Positions 62,484-64,000 of a DNA stretch of 64,000 nt are shown here, one piece after another; the first letter of the stretch is position 1, and every line of letters begins with the position of its first letter. The position numbers and the translations under genes were made by a program. The notes under the pieces were generated by a model that was not told where the DNA came from, ran no database searches, and worked only from the letters and a program-made list of their open reading frames with translations. The stretch comes from Desulfococcus multivorans (GTDB taxonomy: Bacteria > Desulfobacterota > Desulfobacteria > Desulfobacterales > Desulfococcaceae), in the NCBI RefSeq assembly GCF_001854245.1, contig NZ_CP015381.1, positions 2,081,001 through 2,145,000 on the forward strand, read 5' to 3'.

Positions 62484-63644
62484 ATGAACGTCGTTTACCT
62501 GTCACCCCATTTTCCCCCCAATTATTATCTTTTCTGCGTCCACCTGAAACAGGCGGGCGCCAACGTTCTCGGGATCGGTGATACCGCCTACGATCAACTC
62601 CGGCCGGAATTGAAGGAGGGCCTGACCGAGTATTACCGGGTGGACGATATGTCGGATTACGATCAATTGCTCAGGGCATGCGGCTATTTCACCCATATCT
62701 ACGGCAAACTGGATCGGGTGGCGTCCAACAACGAACATTGGCTCGAAAGCGAGGCGGGGCTGCGAACCGACTTCAATATTCAAGGCCTGAAGATCCATCA
62801 GATTTCGCGGCTGATCCTCAAGTCGGAGATGAAAAAACAGTTCCGGAACGCCGGGGTTGCCGCGGCGCGGGGAAAAATCCTGAAGCGACCGGCGGATGCC
62901 CTCCGATTTATCGAGGAGGTGGGATATCCGGTGGTTTTCAAGCCCGATCGCGGGGTAGGGGCGGCCCATACCTTTCGCATCGACAATGAAAGGGATCTGG
63001 ACCGGTTTTTCGAGGTGAGGCCTGCTGCCCGGTATATCATGGAGGAGTTCATCACGGGGACGGTCTGCTCCTTCGACGGCCTCGCCGACCGAAACGGCAC
63101 CATCGTTTTCCATACCGCGCACGTCTTCAGTCAGGGGATCATGGAGACGGTTAACCAGGATATGGACATCTTCTACTATTCCTTGCGGGAGATTCCGGAG
63201 GACCTCGAAATTGCCGGGAGGAGCATCGTCGGGGCCTTCGATATCCGCGAACGTTTTTTCCATGTCGAATTCTTCCGGACGCCCGAGGGTCGACTGGTCG
63301 CCCTCGAAATGAACGCGCGGCCGCCGGGAGGCCTCACCACGGACATGTTCAACTACGCCAACAACATCGACATCTATGCCGCCTGGGCGGCCGTCATGAC
63401 GGGTCAATCCGTGAATCTCGTCTACTCGCGTCCCTATCACTGCGCCTACATCGGCCGGAAGCTGAACAAGAACTATGTCCACTCCCATCGCGAAATCATG
63501 CAGGAGTACGGATACATGATCGTTCACCACGGCCCCATCGATTCGATCTTCAGCACCGCCATCGGCAACTACGGCTACCTCGTCAATGCGGAAAGCATCG
63601 AAAGTATCGAGGCGGCGGCGGGGTTTATTCAGGAAAAGATGTGA
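62484..63644 (+). CDS. ATP-grasp family protein
   Basis: This 386-residue protein has a preATP-grasp region (1-110), the ATP-grasp hinge YPVVFKPDRGVGAAHTFRI, the adenine-binding IMEEFITGTVCSFDGL and the metal-binding VALEMNARPPGG. It resembles uncharacterised ATP-grasp ligases of the carbamoyl phosphate synthase/biotin carboxylase branch. These activate carboxylates as acyl phosphates to join amines or thiols. AAAGGAAT precedes the ATG. With the methyltransferase it may modify a small peptide or acid. Confidence 0.82.
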   Translation: MNVVYLSPHFPPNYYLFCVHLKQAGANVLGIGDTAYDQLRPELKEGLTEYYRVDDMSDYDQLLRACGYFTHIYGKLDRVASNNEHWLESEAGLRTDFNIQGLKIHQISRLILKSEMKKQFRNAGVAAARGKILKRPADALRFIEEVGYPVVFKPDRGVGAAHTFRIDNERDLDRFFEVRPAARYIMEEFITGTVCSFDGLADRNGTIVFHTAHVFSQGIMETVNQDMDIFYYSLREIPEDLEIAGRSIVGAFDIRERFFHVEFFRTPEGRLVALEMNARPPGGLTTDMFNYANNIDIYAAWAAVMTGQSVNLVYSRPYHCAYIGRKLNKNYVHSHREIMQEYGYMIVHHGPIDSIFSTAIGNYGYLVNAESIESIEAAAGFIQEKM

Positions 63645-63773
63645 TAAGGTGTTAAGGGCGTTAAGGTGTTAAGAGTGTTAAGGTTTTAAGGTTTTAGGGA
63701 TTCAGGGGGTTAGCGGTTAAAGCAAAAGTCCCTCGTCCCCTAAAACCCTAAAACCCTAAAACCCTAACACCAT
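63645..63773. repeat. palindromic element of GTTAAGG/CCCTAAAA units (copy 7)
   Basis: Tandem units GGTGTTAA, GGGCGTTAA, GAGTGTTAAGGTTTTAAGG lead to TTTTAGGG, a 40-base centre, then CCCTAAAACCCTAAAACCC and a closing CCCTAACACC. Architecture is the same as the GCTGAAG elements but the unit sequence is different. It starts at the stop codon of the ATP-grasp gene. Confidence 0.8.
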
Positions 63774-63783
63774 AAAATCATTA

Positions 63784-63850
63784 CGATCCGCGCCCCTTCA
63801 GTGGCACTTGAACGAAACCGCGTCGGGCGCGGTCCCTTTGCATGAAGTTC
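63784..63850. repeat. internal fragment of the MITE-like element
   Basis: CCGCGCCCCTTCAG and GGCACTTGAACGAAACCGCG with TCGGGCGCGG match the reverse complement of the centre of the 9758-9993 element, followed by GCATGAAGTTCCGACACTTG. The terminal CAACTTTCGACTTTCAT sequence is absent or strongly diverged. Confidence 0.7.
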
Positions 63851-63931
63851 CGACACTTGAAGAAACCGAGAAGACCGACAGCGGCTGATGATTTCGGGGT
63901 CCAATACCCAGTTGGCCCCGCAGCGTAGGGG

Positions 63932-63980
63932 TTGACAAGCTGTCTCCTTAAATGTACATTCAACTGTACATTTAAGGAGA
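63932..63980 (+). promoter_or_regulatory. strong sigma-70 promoter with long palindromic operator
   Basis: TTGACA (63932) and TACATT (63955) are separated by 17 bases. Overlapping the -10 box, a perfect 16-bp inverted repeat (TCTCCTTAAATGTACA, 63943-63958; TGTACATTTAAGGAGA, 63965-63980) with a six-base spacer covers the promoter and the AAGGAG ribosome-binding site. This fits an autorepressed operon such as a toxin-antitoxin locus. Confidence 0.7.
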
Positions 63981-63987
63981 TTTTGAT

Positions 63988-64000
63988 ATGAAAACTGTAA
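63988..64000 (+). CDS. start of a gene truncated by the window end
   Basis: ATG at 63988 follows AAGGAG at 63974-63979 with normal spacing. Only four codons (MKTV) and one base are visible. The promoter and palindromic operator would suit an antitoxin of the Phd or AbrB type, but this cannot be judged here. Confidence 0.55.

Noticed and set aside
63781-63963. 60-codon minus-strand frame near the window end
   Set aside because: It lies within the repeat fragment and the promoter region; similar peptide sequence would occur in every copy of the repeat.

Overview
The window looks like chromosome of a Gram-negative anaerobe of the Desulfobacterota (former Deltaproteobacteria, sulfate-reducer type). 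The evidence is a moderately GC-rich sequence, Cache-domain histidine kinases behind sigma-54 promoters, an anaerobic Ni-CO dehydrogenase with its ferredoxin, a complete lipid A and outer-membrane assembly block, and MinCDE. No sulfate-reduction gene lies in the window, so the lineage is inferred. No rRNA, tRNA, CRISPR array or intact insertion sequence was recognised.

Layout. 1-6.1 kb (+): a sigma-54 promoter, histidine kinase, two response regulators (one carrying CBS domains), a possible 24-residue peptide, a DASS-type anion symporter and two small membrane proteins. 6.2-8.9 kb (-): a polyamine operon (speD, speE, type III ornithine decarboxylase) with a structured leader. 9-18.8 kb: accessory genes, including a cereblon-like CULT protein, class II aldolase, PNPOx-like protein, LOG-family protein, RluA-type pseudouridine synthase, a divergent MocR regulator/aminotransferase pair and a secreted YceI-like protein. 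19.2-23 kb (+): a second sigma-54 promoter, histidine kinase, response regulator, and a response-regulator receiver fused to a formate/nitrite channel. 23.3-25.2 kb (+): minC-minD-minE. 25.3-30.9 kb (-): a ferredoxin-like protein, an EamA exporter, and panC-metK-ahcY. 31.3-33.4 kb (+): YkgJ-like, crotonase-like and TerB-like genes. 33.5-49.7 kb (+): an almost gapless envelope block (lysS, lolC, lolD, bamA, skp, lpxD, fabZ, lpxA, a Gfo/Idh/MocA dehydrogenase, lpxB, a DUF374 acyltransferase, msbA, lptG, waaA). 49.9-53.3 kb: yqgE, a tiny Cys-rich protein and a dynamin-like GTPase. 53.5-60.0 kb (-): GAF protein, phosphoglucomutase, FAD oxidoreductase, cooF, cooS. 60-64 kb: a decayed REP-associated transposase between REP palindromes, a hypothetical protein, a methyltransferase/ATP-grasp pair, and the first codons of a gene behind a strong promoter with a long palindromic operator.

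Three features stand out. First, the receiver-channel fusion and its kinase operon suggest transport of formate, nitrite or a similar small anion controlled directly by phosphorylation. Second, the intergenic DNA is rich in at least two unusual repeat families: palindromic elements built from 7-bp units, and a MITE-like element with CAACTTTCGACTTTCAT termini, one copy of which has become the 5' end of the MocR gene. Third, several proteins are atypical: a bacterial CULT protein with the full aromatic cage, BamA with an extra N-terminal domain, and PanC that appears to start at AUC.
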